From NCBI GenBank assembly GCA_040756995.1, contig JBFLYK010000069.1, positions 1-34,197 of the forward strand: 34,197 nt of DNA, in the 5' to 3' direction. Numbering within the stretch: position 1 is the stretch's first letter; each line of letters opens with the position of its first letter. Shown here one piece after another: positions 1-6,972 of this stretch. Source of the DNA: BP-133 sp040756995. Its GTDB lineage: Bacteria > Actinomycetota > Acidimicrobiia > IMCC26256 > BP-133. Under the pieces are notes generated by a model that saw only the letters and a list, made by a program, of their open reading frames with translations, was not told where the DNA came from and did not search any database. The translations under genes and the position numbers were made by a program.

Positions 1-60
1 GGGGGGGGCGCGGGCCCCCCTGGGGGGGGGGGGGGGGGGGGGGGGCCCCCCCCCCGGGGC
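1..60. other. Low-complexity G/C tract at window edge
   Basis: The first 60 bases are almost entirely runs of G and C, including a G run of more than 20. No A occurs and only one T. No codon structure, promoter or repeat unit can be recognised. It most likely reflects a contig end or a homopolymer assembly artefact rather than biology. The reading frame of the following kinase gene stays open leftwards towards this tract, so its true 5' end cannot be verified here. Confidence 0.7.
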
Positions 61-125
61 GGCGAAGCCGCCAGAAACAACCTCGAGGCGAAGAGCCGAG
101 AGGTGCCGGGTCGGTTCGTGGCGAA

Positions 126-1595
126 TTGTCCTATTGCGTGTTGGACGTTCCTTTCGCCGCGTTTCGAGGTGTGCTCACCGCACCCTTCGACCGCCGGACA
201 TGGCGAGCCACGAGCTACGCCGTCTTCGGGACGGTCGTGGGCTCCATGGGCGCGCTCGTCGTCGTCCTGCTGCTCCTGTCGCTGGCCCTCAGCTTCACGG
301 TGGTCGGCGCCCTGGCGGTGCTCGGCGGAGCGGTACTCCTGGCCCGCAGCCTGGGCCGGTTGGAGCGGACCCGGGCCGACGTCGTCCTCGGGCTGACCAT
401 CGCCAATCCCCACGAGGTCGCGGTTGACCGGTGGTGGGTGGCGTGGATCGAGTCGTGGCGCACGGTCGCCTACCCGGCGGCGCTCGTGCCCACGGGGAGG
501 GTCGGCTGGCAGCTGGTGCTGGCGGCGTGGATCGGCGGCGAGGTCCTCGTCCGGGCCCGGCCCGACGACTTCCTCCGCTTGACGGTCGCCCCGCCGCACC
601 CACCGGTCGAGGTCAAGTGGTGGCAACAGGTGGTCGCCATGGTCACCGACATCCAGACCTGGCGGGAGATCGGCTACCTGGCGCTGCTGGCGCCGCTCGG
701 CCTGATCGGCTGCGTCGTCGTGGTGGCGGCCTGGACGGGCGCCGCCGTCCTCCTGCTCCTGCCGCTGTTCAACCCGCTGCTGGCCAACGGCGGAGCCCAC
801 GTCTTCACCCTCGTCGTCGACACCGTGCACGAAACGGCGCTGATGGGAGCGGCCGGCATCGGGCTGGCACTGGCCTCGCCGTGGGTCGCCCGGGCGGTCG
901 CCGGCGCCGAAGCCCGGCTGGCCACCAACCTCCTCGGGGTCAGCGAGCGGGCCGCCCTGGCCAATCGGATCGACGAGCTGTCGGCTCGGCGGGAGCAGCT
1001 GGTCGCCGTCGTCGAGGCCGAGCGGCGCCGTATCGAGCGTGACCTCCACGACGGCGCCCAACAGCGGCTCGTGGCCCTGGCCATGAACCTGGGCATGGCC
1101 AAGGAGAAGTTCGACAAGGACCCGTCCGCCGCCCGGGCGCTGCTGGAGGAGGCCCACGCCGACGCCAAGCACGCCATGGTCGAGCTGCGGAACCTGGCCC
1201 GGGGCATCCATCCCGCCGTGCTGTCCGACCGGGGTCTCGATGCCGCCCTGTCGTCGCTGGCCGGCCGGGCGCCGGTTCCGGTGGCGGTCACCGTGTCGGT
1301 CCCCGAGCGGCCGCCGGCGGCCATCGAGACGACCGCCTACTTCGTCGTCGCCGAGGCGCTGACCAACATCGCCAAGCACGCCGGCGCCACCCGGGCCGCC
1401 GTGAACGTGGCCCGCCAGAACGGCCACCTCAAGGTCGAGGTCACCGACGACGGGATCGGCGGCGCCGATGTCAGCCGGGGCACCGGCCTCGCCGGGCTGG
1501 TCGACCGGGTGACCGCCGTCGACGGGACCGTCCATCTCTCGAGCCCCGTTGGAGGGCCGACCATCCTCACCGTGGAGTTGCCGTGCGCATCGTGA
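126..1595 (+). CDS. NarL-family sensor histidine kinase
   Basis: Membrane kinase of a two-component system. The N-terminal half (about residues 1-255) is hydrophobic, with several predicted membrane segments (about 36-76, 186-215 and 235-252) and three recurring 'WR' segments near residues 26, 111 and 179. This resembles the actinobacterial 'putative sensor' domain (PF13796). A HisKA_3 dimerisation domain follows, with H-box ERRRIERDLHDGAQQ (H308 phosphoacceptor). The C-terminal HATPase_c has its N-box at EALTNIAKHAG (N414) and G-boxes DDGIGG and RGTGLAGL. The proposed start is TTG at 126, the first usable start codon in a frame open to the window edge, so the N-terminus is uncertain and no good Shine-Dalgarno is visible. 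It overlaps the response regulator by 13 bases, which indicates co-translation. The signal sensed cannot be told. Confidence 0.9.
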   Translation: MSYCVLDVPFAAFRGVLTAPFDRRTWRATSYAVFGTVVGSMGALVVVLLLLSLALSFTVVGALAVLGGAVLLARSLGRLERTRADVVLGLTIANPHEVAVDRWWVAWIESWRTVAYPAALVPTGRVGWQLVLAAWIGGEVLVRARPDDFLRLTVAPPHPPVEVKWWQQVVAMVTDIQTWREIGYLALLAPLGLIGCVVVVAAWTGAAVLLLLPLFNPLLANGGAHVFTLVVDTVHETALMGAAGIGLALASPWVARAVAGAEARLATNLLGVSERAALANRIDELSARREQLVAVVEAERRRIERDLHDGAQQRLVALAMNLGMAKEKFDKDPSAARALLEEAHADAKHAMVELRNLARGIHPAVLSDRGLDAALSSLAGRAPVPVAVTVSVPERPPAAIETTAYFVVAEALTNIAKHAGATRAAVNVARQNGHLKVEVTDDGIGGADVSRGTGLAGLVDRVTAVDGTVHLSSPVGGPTILTVELPCAS

Positions 1596-2227
1596 TCGCT
1601 GAAGACGCCGTGCTGTTGCGGGCCGGGCTGACCCGGCTGCTGGCCGACGCCGGCCATGAGGTGGTCGCCGCCGTGGGCGACGCCGCAGCCCTGATGGAGG
1701 CGGTGGAGGACCACAAACCCGACATCGTCGTGACCGACGTGCGGATGCCGCCGAGCCACCAGGACGAGGGCCTGAAGGCGGCGGTGGAGCTGCGGGGCAA
1801 GTACCCCGACCTGGCCATCCTCGTGCTGTCGCAGTACGTGGAGGAGCGCTACGCCACCGAGCTGCTGGTCGGCGACAGCCGGGGTCTGGGCTACCTGCTC
1901 AAGGACCGGGTGGCCGAGGTCGGTGAGTTCCTCGGGGCGGTGGAGCGGGTCGGCAACGGCGGCACGGCCCTCGACCCCGACGTGGTGGCCCAGCTGCTGG
2001 CCCGCAGCCGGCGGGCCGACCCCCTGGCGGCGCTGACGCCCCGGGAGCGGGAAGTGCTGCAGCTGATGGCCGAGGGCCGGTCCAACACCGCCATCGCCCA
2101 GACGCTGGTGGTGAGCGAAGGCGCCGTCGAGAAGCACACGAGTTCGATCTTTTCCAAGCTGGGCCTGGCCCCGACCGACGCCGGTCACCGCCGGGTGCTG
2201 GCCGTGCTCCGCTACCTGGAGGGCTGA
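1583..2227 (+). CDS. NarL/LuxR-type response regulator
   Basis: DNA-binding partner of the upstream kinase. The receiver domain (residues 1-120) has the acidic pair E7/D8, phosphoacceptor D52 in VVTDVRMPP, S83 and K107 (LLKDR), so the phosphorylation site is complete. The C-terminal LuxR helix-turn-helix is recognised by LTPREREVLQLMAEG and by SNTAIAQTLVVSEGAVEKH. Length (214 aa) is normal for the family. The start is GTG at 1583, inside the kinase 3' end. The downstream envelope-protein gene starts 3 bases after the stop, so all three genes probably share one mRNA. Target promoters are unknown; autoregulation would be usual for such systems but is not shown here. Confidence 0.93.
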   Translation: MRIVIAEDAVLLRAGLTRLLADAGHEVVAAVGDAAALMEAVEDHKPDIVVTDVRMPPSHQDEGLKAAVELRGKYPDLAILVLSQYVEERYATELLVGDSRGLGYLLKDRVAEVGEFLGAVERVGNGGTALDPDVVAQLLARSRRADPLAALTPREREVLQLMAEGRSNTAIAQTLVVSEGAVEKHTSSIFSKLGLAPTDAGHRRVLAVLRYLEG

Positions 2228-2230
2228 ACA

Positions 2231-3046
2231 TTGCGCCGCTGGCTGTTCGGAGCCGGACTGGCGATGACCGCTGCCCTCGTAGGCGCCTCTGGCCTGATGG
2301 TCGTCAACGCCATGGCCCGCCACACGGTGGTGGAAGAGCACATCTTCGGGTTCAAGGGCAAGGAGGTGTCGATGGACCTCACGGTCGGCGAGGTGGCGAT
2401 CGTGCCCGGCACCGTCGACGACCAGATCCTGGTCCGTCGCCGCCTGACCTATGGCCTGCGCCGCCCGCTGGTGGAGGAACGGATCGACGGCGACACTTTC
2501 GAGATCCGCGACGGCGACTGCGCCATGCCCGTGGGAGCCATCTGCCATATCAAATGGCTCCTCCAGGTGCCACCGGACCTGAACCTCTCGATCACCACCA
2601 CGAGCGGGAACATCAGCGTGAAGTCCGGGATGACCGGCGCGGTCAAGCTCGTGTCGACGTCGGGAGACGTGGAGGCCCGAGGGGCGGCCGGCCCGGCGGT
2701 CCAACTGCTGTCGCACAAGGGGTCGGTCAGTGGGACGGGCCTCCGGAGCAGCCATGTGGTGGCCACCAGTAACGCCGGCGACATCTCGCTGACCTTCCGC
2801 TCGCCGCCCAAGTTCGTCCAGGGAAAGGCCGAGACCGGCTTCGTGGAGGTCGTGCTGCCCGACGGCGAGGAGACCTACAAGATCACCGCCACCGCCGGCG
2901 GCAGCAAGACGATCGCCGCCAAGCAGGACGACACCTCCAGCCGGCGGATCATCGTCGACTCCGAGGAGGGCCGGGTGACCGTCCGCGACGTGAGCTCCAC
3001 CGAAGAGGAGGCCGAGGAACAGAGCTCCGCCACCCCCCGCTCCTGA
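2231..3046 (+). CDS. DUF4097-like anchored beta-repeat protein
   Basis: Predicted extracytoplasmic protein of 271 aa. A positively charged start followed by one hydrophobic segment (about residues 4-28) acts as signal peptide or anchor. The rest is beta-rich with repeated short strands such as LSITTTSGNISVKSG and KLVSTSGDVEA. That pattern is typical of DUF4097/DUF4098 'adhesin-like' beta-solenoid domains, the fold also seen in LiaF-type proteins. The C-terminus is acidic and low complexity (STEEEAEEQSS). The start is TTG at 2231, three bases after the response-regulator stop. Linkage to a two-component pair suggests an accessory or output of envelope-stress sensing; that role is inferred from context only. 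A longer upstream start is excluded by the regulator gene. Confidence 0.75.
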   Translation: MRRWLFGAGLAMTAALVGASGLMVVNAMARHTVVEEHIFGFKGKEVSMDLTVGEVAIVPGTVDDQILVRRRLTYGLRRPLVEERIDGDTFEIRDGDCAMPVGAICHIKWLLQVPPDLNLSITTTSGNISVKSGMTGAVKLVSTSGDVEARGAAGPAVQLLSHKGSVSGTGLRSSHVVATSNAGDISLTFRSPPKFVQGKAETGFVEVVLPDGEETYKITATAGGSKTIAAKQDDTSSRRIIVDSEEGRVTVRDVSSTEEEAEEQSSATPRS

Positions 3047-3103
3047 GCACCCCCGCCCCCTGACCGCCCTCCCCCGCCCACTCTCTGCTGCCCCTTGCGC
3101 CGT

Positions 3104-3163
3104 GCCCAATCGCGACCGGTCGCGTTTCGGGCCCTATAGGGGCCCTGGGCGCGACCGGTCGCG
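3104..3163. repeat. Composite palindromic repeat, copy 1
   Basis: A 60-bp unit consisting of GCCCAAT, then the perfect 14-bp palindrome CGCGACCGGTCGCG (3111-3124), then a near-palindromic GGGCCCTATAGGGGCCC core (3129-3145), then the same 14-bp palindrome again (3150-3163). The two 14-mers are 39 bp apart. The unit lies between the ends of two convergent genes, where a bidirectional terminator would fit. Its near-identical second copy is not in a terminator position. Confidence 0.9.
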
Positions 3164-3165
3164 CT

Positions 3166-4104
3166 CTAGGCCGAACGTTTGGTGTTCCCCTGGATTCCCG
3201 GCCGACCGAAGACCTCGCACAGAAGATCGAACAGCCGGGTGGACGAGGGGCGAGCGTCGAAACGGTCGGTCCGCTCCACCCGGAGGCCGATGCCTTCGAG
3301 CGCCGCCTGCCGCACGGCGTCGAGACGACGCCGTCGGGGGCCGTGGGCTGCGCCGCCGTCATACTCCAGCACGAACCACCAAGCCGGCCAGAAGAAGTCC
3401 ACGGTAGCGACCCACTCGCCATGCTCGTCGCGGATTTCGTACTCGCAGAGCGGCATCGGGAAGCCCCACTCGCAAATCCGTCGCAGGACGCCTGCGGCGG
3501 CCACGCTGCCCGGCTCGGCACCCGTCGAGTACGGCGCCAGCGCGTCGCGGAGCCGCATGCCACCGCGAACATGGCCGGCCCGCTCCCAGGCGGCGATGAC
3601 CTCTCGGTACGTGCAGAGTCGCTTCCCGAAGGCGGCATCGACGAGATCATTGAGTCCCTTCTGGTTGAGCACGGCGGCGCAGTCGACCACCATCCGCCCG
3701 ACGCCGGTTGTTTGGATACCGTCACATCGCGCTCGGTCAGCGTCGCCGATGGTGGCGTAGTGAACGACGGCCCCTCCAAAGCGGCCGCTCGTGGCGCGGG
3801 GCACTGTGACCTGCGGGATGGATGGCGGAGCCATGAGCCCTCGCAGCGCGGCGGCGCTGACATGCGATGCCAAGCTGCCTTCGGGACCAGCGAGCAGTGC
3901 CACCCAGAGATCCTGCCGCCAGGTACGTTCGGCGCCGGCGACCCGATAGACACCCCGGGCCTTCGTCAGGGCCAGGGAACCTCGCCGCAGTCGAACCTTG
4001 ACGTCCTTGGTGGACATCCCGGCATCGCGCAACTGGCGATTGGCCACAGCACCCGCCTGCAACTCGGCGATCTCAGCCAGCCTTTCATCCTTCGATTCCG
4101 GCAC
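3166..4104 (-). CDS. AbiEi-like / DUF559 nuclease-like protein
   Basis: Two-part protein of about 312 aa. The N-terminal part resembles the winged-helix domain of type IV AbiEi antitoxin-like proteins (AVANRQLRDAGMSTKDVKVR, then LRRGSLALTKARGVYRVAG). The C-terminal part (from about residue 230) resembles DUF559/Vsr-type PD-(D/E)XK folds: VDFFWP supplies an Asp, VLEYDG supplies Glu and Asp, followed by an Arg-rich helix and GIGLRVERTD. Such solitary proteins are common in actinobacteria; their role (defence, repair or antitoxin) is unsettled. I chose GTG at 4104; the frame extends to TTG 4182, but that would start inside the upstream repeat. The TAG stop begins 5 bases from repeat copy 1, so the gene is tightly bracketed by the two repeats. 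No AbiEii toxin gene is adjacent. Confidence 0.75.
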   Translation of the reverse strand: MPESKDERLAEIAELQAGAVANRQLRDAGMSTKDVKVRLRRGSLALTKARGVYRVAGAERTWRQDLWVALLAGPEGSLASHVSAAALRGLMAPPSIPQVTVPRATSGRFGGAVVHYATIGDADRARCDGIQTTGVGRMVVDCAAVLNQKGLNDLVDAAFGKRLCTYREVIAAWERAGHVRGGMRLRDALAPYSTGAEPGSVAAAGVLRRICEWGFPMPLCEYEIRDEHGEWVATVDFFWPAWWFVLEYDGGAAHGPRRRRLDAVRQAALEGIGLRVERTDRFDARPSSTRLFDLLCEVFGRPGIQGNTKRSA

Positions 4105-4176
4105 GGCCGAAAGTATGGGCAACGCCCTCGACCGCTGCCTCCGAATTTTCGGTCCCTTCGACCGGGTGCAGTCAGA

Positions 4177-4236
4177 GCCCAACCGCGACCGGTCGCGCTC
4201 CGGGCCCTATAGGGGCCTTGGGCGCGACCGGTCGCG
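4177..4236. repeat. Composite palindromic repeat, copy 2
   Basis: Direct-repeat partner of the unit at 3104-3163, in the same orientation and with the same 39-bp spacing between its two CGCGACCGGTCGCG palindromes (4184-4197 and 4223-4236). I count 4 mismatches over 60 bp, and none falls in the four 14-mers. This copy sits between the divergent starts of the nuclease-like gene and the YceI gene, so it cannot be merely a terminator. The remaining bases up to 4384 show nothing else recognisable. Confidence 0.9.
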
Positions 4237-4398
4237 GTCTGGCACCTGCGGACGGGCGAGACGGCCGTTGGCGAGGGTCAGAACCGGCCGCGGGCATCCC
4301 GCCTCGCAGGGAACTCACAAAAGCACCCAGGCGGCTGGGAGGGATCGCCCCGATGGTGGTGGAAGAACAGTCCGAACCCTCGCTGAAAGGCCGATGCC

Positions 4399-5118
4399 GT
4401 GCGGCGCCTGAAGTGGATTCTCGTACTGCCGGTCCTGGCCCTGGTGCTCGCCCTCGGCGGCCCGTGGACGTACATCAACGTCCTGCGGGGCGACGCCCCG
4501 GCCCGGCTCACGCTCCGAGGCAACGTCGACGACCACATCCCGGCCACGTCGGCCACCACCGCCGCCGGCGCCGCCGCCGACGCCCCGGCCAGCTTCGATG
4601 GCACCTGGCTGGCCCGGGCCGGCAGCCAGGCCGGCTACCGGGTCAAGGAAGTGCTCTTCGGCCAGAGCGCCGAGGCCGTCGGCCGCACCAGCAACGTCGA
4701 CGGCGCCCTTACGATCTCGGGCACCACGATCGAAACCGCCGCCATCTCGATCGACCTCGCCTCGGTCACCAGCGACGACAGCCGGCGGGACAACCAGTTC
4801 CGGGGCCGCATCATGGACGTCGCCCGGTACCCCACCGCCACCTTCATGCTGACGTCACCCATCGAGCTCGGCAGCCTCCCGGCCGACGGCGCCACCGTGA
4901 CCGTCCCGGCCACCGGCGACCTGACCGTCCGGGGCGTGAAGAAGCCGGTGACCGTCGACGTCACCGCCCAGCGCTCCGGCGGGACGATCTCGGTCAACGG
5001 CACGATCCCCGTCGTCTTCGCCGACTACGGCATCCCCGACCCCAGCTTCGGCCCGGCCAGCGTCGAGGACCACGGCGAGATCGAGTTCCTCGTGACCTTC
5101 ACCAAGTCGGCCAGCTAG
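4399..5118 (+). CDS. YceI family protein
   Basis: Lipocalin-like beta-barrel protein of 239 aa. An N-terminal hydrophobic segment (residues 6-24) after MRRLKW acts as signal peptide or anchor, followed by a spacer rich in Ala and Thr. The YceI domain starts near residue 67 (DGTWLARAGSQAGYRVKE). Family landmarks include the SDDSRRDNQFRG segment, the MDVARYPTATFMLTSP strand and DLTVRGVKKPVTVDV. YceI proteins bind isoprenoid or amphiphilic ligands in the periplasm or at the membrane; the ligand here is unknown. The start is GTG 4399, preceded by GAAAGG (4385-4390) at 8-base spacing. Its stop codon overlaps that of the convergent downstream gene in the sequence CTAG, so there is no space for a terminator between them. 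Confidence 0.92.
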   Translation: MRRLKWILVLPVLALVLALGGPWTYINVLRGDAPARLTLRGNVDDHIPATSATTAAGAAADAPASFDGTWLARAGSQAGYRVKEVLFGQSAEAVGRTSNVDGALTISGTTIETAAISIDLASVTSDDSRRDNQFRGRIMDVARYPTATFMLTSPIELGSLPADGATVTVPATGDLTVRGVKKPVTVDVTAQRSGGTISVNGTIPVVFADYGIPDPSFGPASVEDHGEIEFLVTFTKSAS

Positions 5119-5987
5119 CCGAACGCCTCCTGGACCGCCGCCCGTCCGGCCTTGGTCCGTTCCCAGAAGCCGTAGGTGCCCTGGTCGAGGAACTCCCGGG
5201 CGGCCTCGACGAGGGCGCCGTAGGCGGCGAAGGCGAACGCCCCGCCGACCGAGATGCGCCGCACCCCGGCCTCGGCCAGCTCCGCCACCGTCGGCCCGCC
5301 CGGCAGCGCCAGCACGTTGAGGGGCCGGTCGACCGACGTCACCACCGAGCGGATGTCGTCGAGCGCCGTGAGGCCCGGGGCGTAGAGGACGTCGGCGCCG
5401 GCCTCCTGGTAGGCCTGCAGCCGGGCGATGGTGTCGCCGAGGTCGTGGCGCCCGTGGAGGTGGTTCTCGGCCCGGGCGGTCAGCACCATGCGGACGGGCC
5501 CCCGGTGCGCCATCGACGCCGCCACCTCGATCCGCTCCGCGGCCAGCTTCAGGTCGTAGATGGGATCGTCGGCCCGTCCGCTGTAGTCCTCGATCGAACA
5601 GCCCGACAGCCCGACCGACAGGGCGTTGAGCATCGTCCGCCGGATCACCGACGGCTCGTCGCCGAACCCGTTCTCCAGGTCAGCCGACACCGGCACCTCC
5701 CCCACCACCTTGATGATGGCGGCGGCGTTCGACAGCGCCTCGTCGTCGACGGCCGTCCCGTCGAGACGGCCGAGCGAGGCGGCGAACCCGCTGCTGGTGG
5801 TGGCGATGGCCTTGAACCCCATGGACACCAGCAATTTCGCCGAGCCGGCATCCCAGGCGTTGGGCAGCAGCAACGGTTCCGGGCCTTCGTGCATGGCCCG
5901 GAACCGCTCGGCCTGCTCGATCCGGTCGACGGGCGGCGGCCCCTCGATCGTCTCCGTCCCTTCGGCGTTCTCGGCGTCGGTGCTCAT
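5115..5987 (-). CDS. Isocitrate lyase/PEP mutase family protein
   Basis: TIM-barrel enzyme of 290 aa in the PEP mutase/isocitrate lyase superfamily, which makes or breaks C-C or P-C bonds next to a carboxylate, using Mg2+. Typical segments are LLLPNAWDAGSAKLL at the N-terminus, VSADLENGFGD (the usual D-D-N/T-G-Y-G metal motif, here with Leu and Phe), and GCSIEDYSG (Glu ligand). True isocitrate lyases carry a KKCGH catalytic loop, which is absent here, so isocitrate cleavage is unlikely. A methylisocitrate lyase-, oxaloacetate hydrolase- or carboxyphosphonoenolpyruvate-like activity is possible; the substrate cannot be decided. The first ~20 residues are acidic and poorly conserved-looking. 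It is convergent with yceI and its promoter lies towards the methyltransferase gene. Confidence 0.88.
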   Translation of the reverse strand: MSTDAENAEGTETIEGPPPVDRIEQAERFRAMHEGPEPLLLPNAWDAGSAKLLVSMGFKAIATTSSGFAASLGRLDGTAVDDEALSNAAAIIKVVGEVPVSADLENGFGDEPSVIRRTMLNALSVGLSGCSIEDYSGRADDPIYDLKLAAERIEVAASMAHRGPVRMVLTARAENHLHGRHDLGDTIARLQAYQEAGADVLYAPGLTALDDIRSVVTSVDRPLNVLALPGGPTVAELAEAGVRRISVGGAFAFAAYGALVEAAREFLDQGTYGFWERTKAGRAAVQEAFG

Positions 5988-6015
5988 GGGGCCAGCCTAG
6001 AACGGCCCTCCGGGG

Positions 6016-6816
6016 CTACCCCGCTCGGCGGCCCCAGACGCTCACCAACGCGAAGCAGGGGAACCACCGGCCGGGCGTGCGGAGCAGCCCGTCCCACTCG
6101 TCGAGCAGCTCGGGGGTCGCGCCGACCTCCAGTGTCAGAGGCCGGAGCTGGACGGACGTGAGCCGGATGAGTTCCGCCTCGGGTGACCCGCCCTCGGCCA
6201 CGGTGAGTTCGGAGTTCACGCCGATGTCGCGCAGTCCGTTGGCGGCGAAGCGCTCCGGGAGCGTACGGGCCCACTGCGGGTCGAAGCCGGCGCGCCGCAT
6301 GGCGAGGTTGATCCGGGTGAAGGCCTCGCCGTGCGTCCCGGTGCCGAGGACGGCGTTGCCGTACTCGTCCGGCTCCTCGAGCAGCAGCCAGCCGCCGGGC
6401 CGGAGGGCGGCGACGAGCGCGCTGAGCACGGCGTCGCGGGCCGGCAGGTGGGCCAGCACCGCCCGGGCGTGAATCAGGTCGAACGCGTCCTTGGGGAGGC
6501 CGCTGGTCGTGACGTCGAGGCGGGCCACCTCGAGGTTGTCGGCTCCGATCTCCTCCAGGAAACGGGTCTCGATGTCGACGGCCACCACCCGGCCCGTCCG
6601 GCCGACCCTGGAGCACAGCCAGCGGGCGATCGATCCCCCGCCGCCGCCCACCTCGAGGCACTGCCAACCCGGGCCGACGCCGAGCGCCGCCAGCCGCCGG
6701 AGCGACCCGGCGTCGTAGGTCGCCTCGATCAAGCCGAGCCGCCGCCGAGCGTGCTCCCAGGTGTTGTCGAGCGAATAGTGGCCTTCGGCCGTCGTGTCGG
6801 TGTGGGTGGTGGTCAT
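6016..6816 (-). CDS. Class I SAM-dependent methyltransferase
   Basis: Rossmann-fold methyltransferase of 266 aa. Motif I is LEVGGGGGSIARWL (residues 54-67), the acidic end of strand 2 is D81 in RVVAVDIE, motif IV/post region is FDLIHARAVLAHLP, and motif VI is LRPGGWLLLEEPD. The substrate is not predictable; the family includes ubiquinone/menaquinone-like and small-molecule methyltransferases. Its start lies about 156 bases from the divergent BTAD regulator start, so the regulator may control it. The downstream gene on the same strand begins 28 bases after its stop, consistent with an operon. Confidence 0.88.
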   Translation of the reverse strand: MTTTHTDTTAEGHYSLDNTWEHARRRLGLIEATYDAGSLRRLAALGVGPGWQCLEVGGGGGSIARWLCSRVGRTGRVVAVDIETRFLEEIGADNLEVARLDVTTSGLPKDAFDLIHARAVLAHLPARDAVLSALVAALRPGGWLLLEEPDEYGNAVLGTGTHGEAFTRINLAMRRAGFDPQWARTLPERFAANGLRDIGVNSELTVAEGGSPEAELIRLTSVQLRPLTLEVGATPELLDEWDGLLRTPGRWFPCFALVSVWGRRAG

Positions 6817-6972
6817 GAATCGCTCCCCTCTCTCGGATGACCGCTCGGTGTCTCACAGGATGGAAGCGACCTCTTGCAAGGTTCCTACTCCCGGCTAACA
6901 GTTCTCCGACACGCGTACGCTGCACGGTGAGGAGCGGCGGGGGCGGGCGGCGGCCGGCAGGGGGTGGCTGGT

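Noticed and set aside
3111..3163. Repeat copy 1 as an ordinary rho-independent terminator
   Set aside because: There is no T-tract, and an almost identical copy sits in a divergent promoter region where termination makes no sense.
4218..6161. 647-codon plus-strand frame across YceI and PEP mutase genes
   Set aside because: It spans two genes of opposite orientation and has no recognisable domain.
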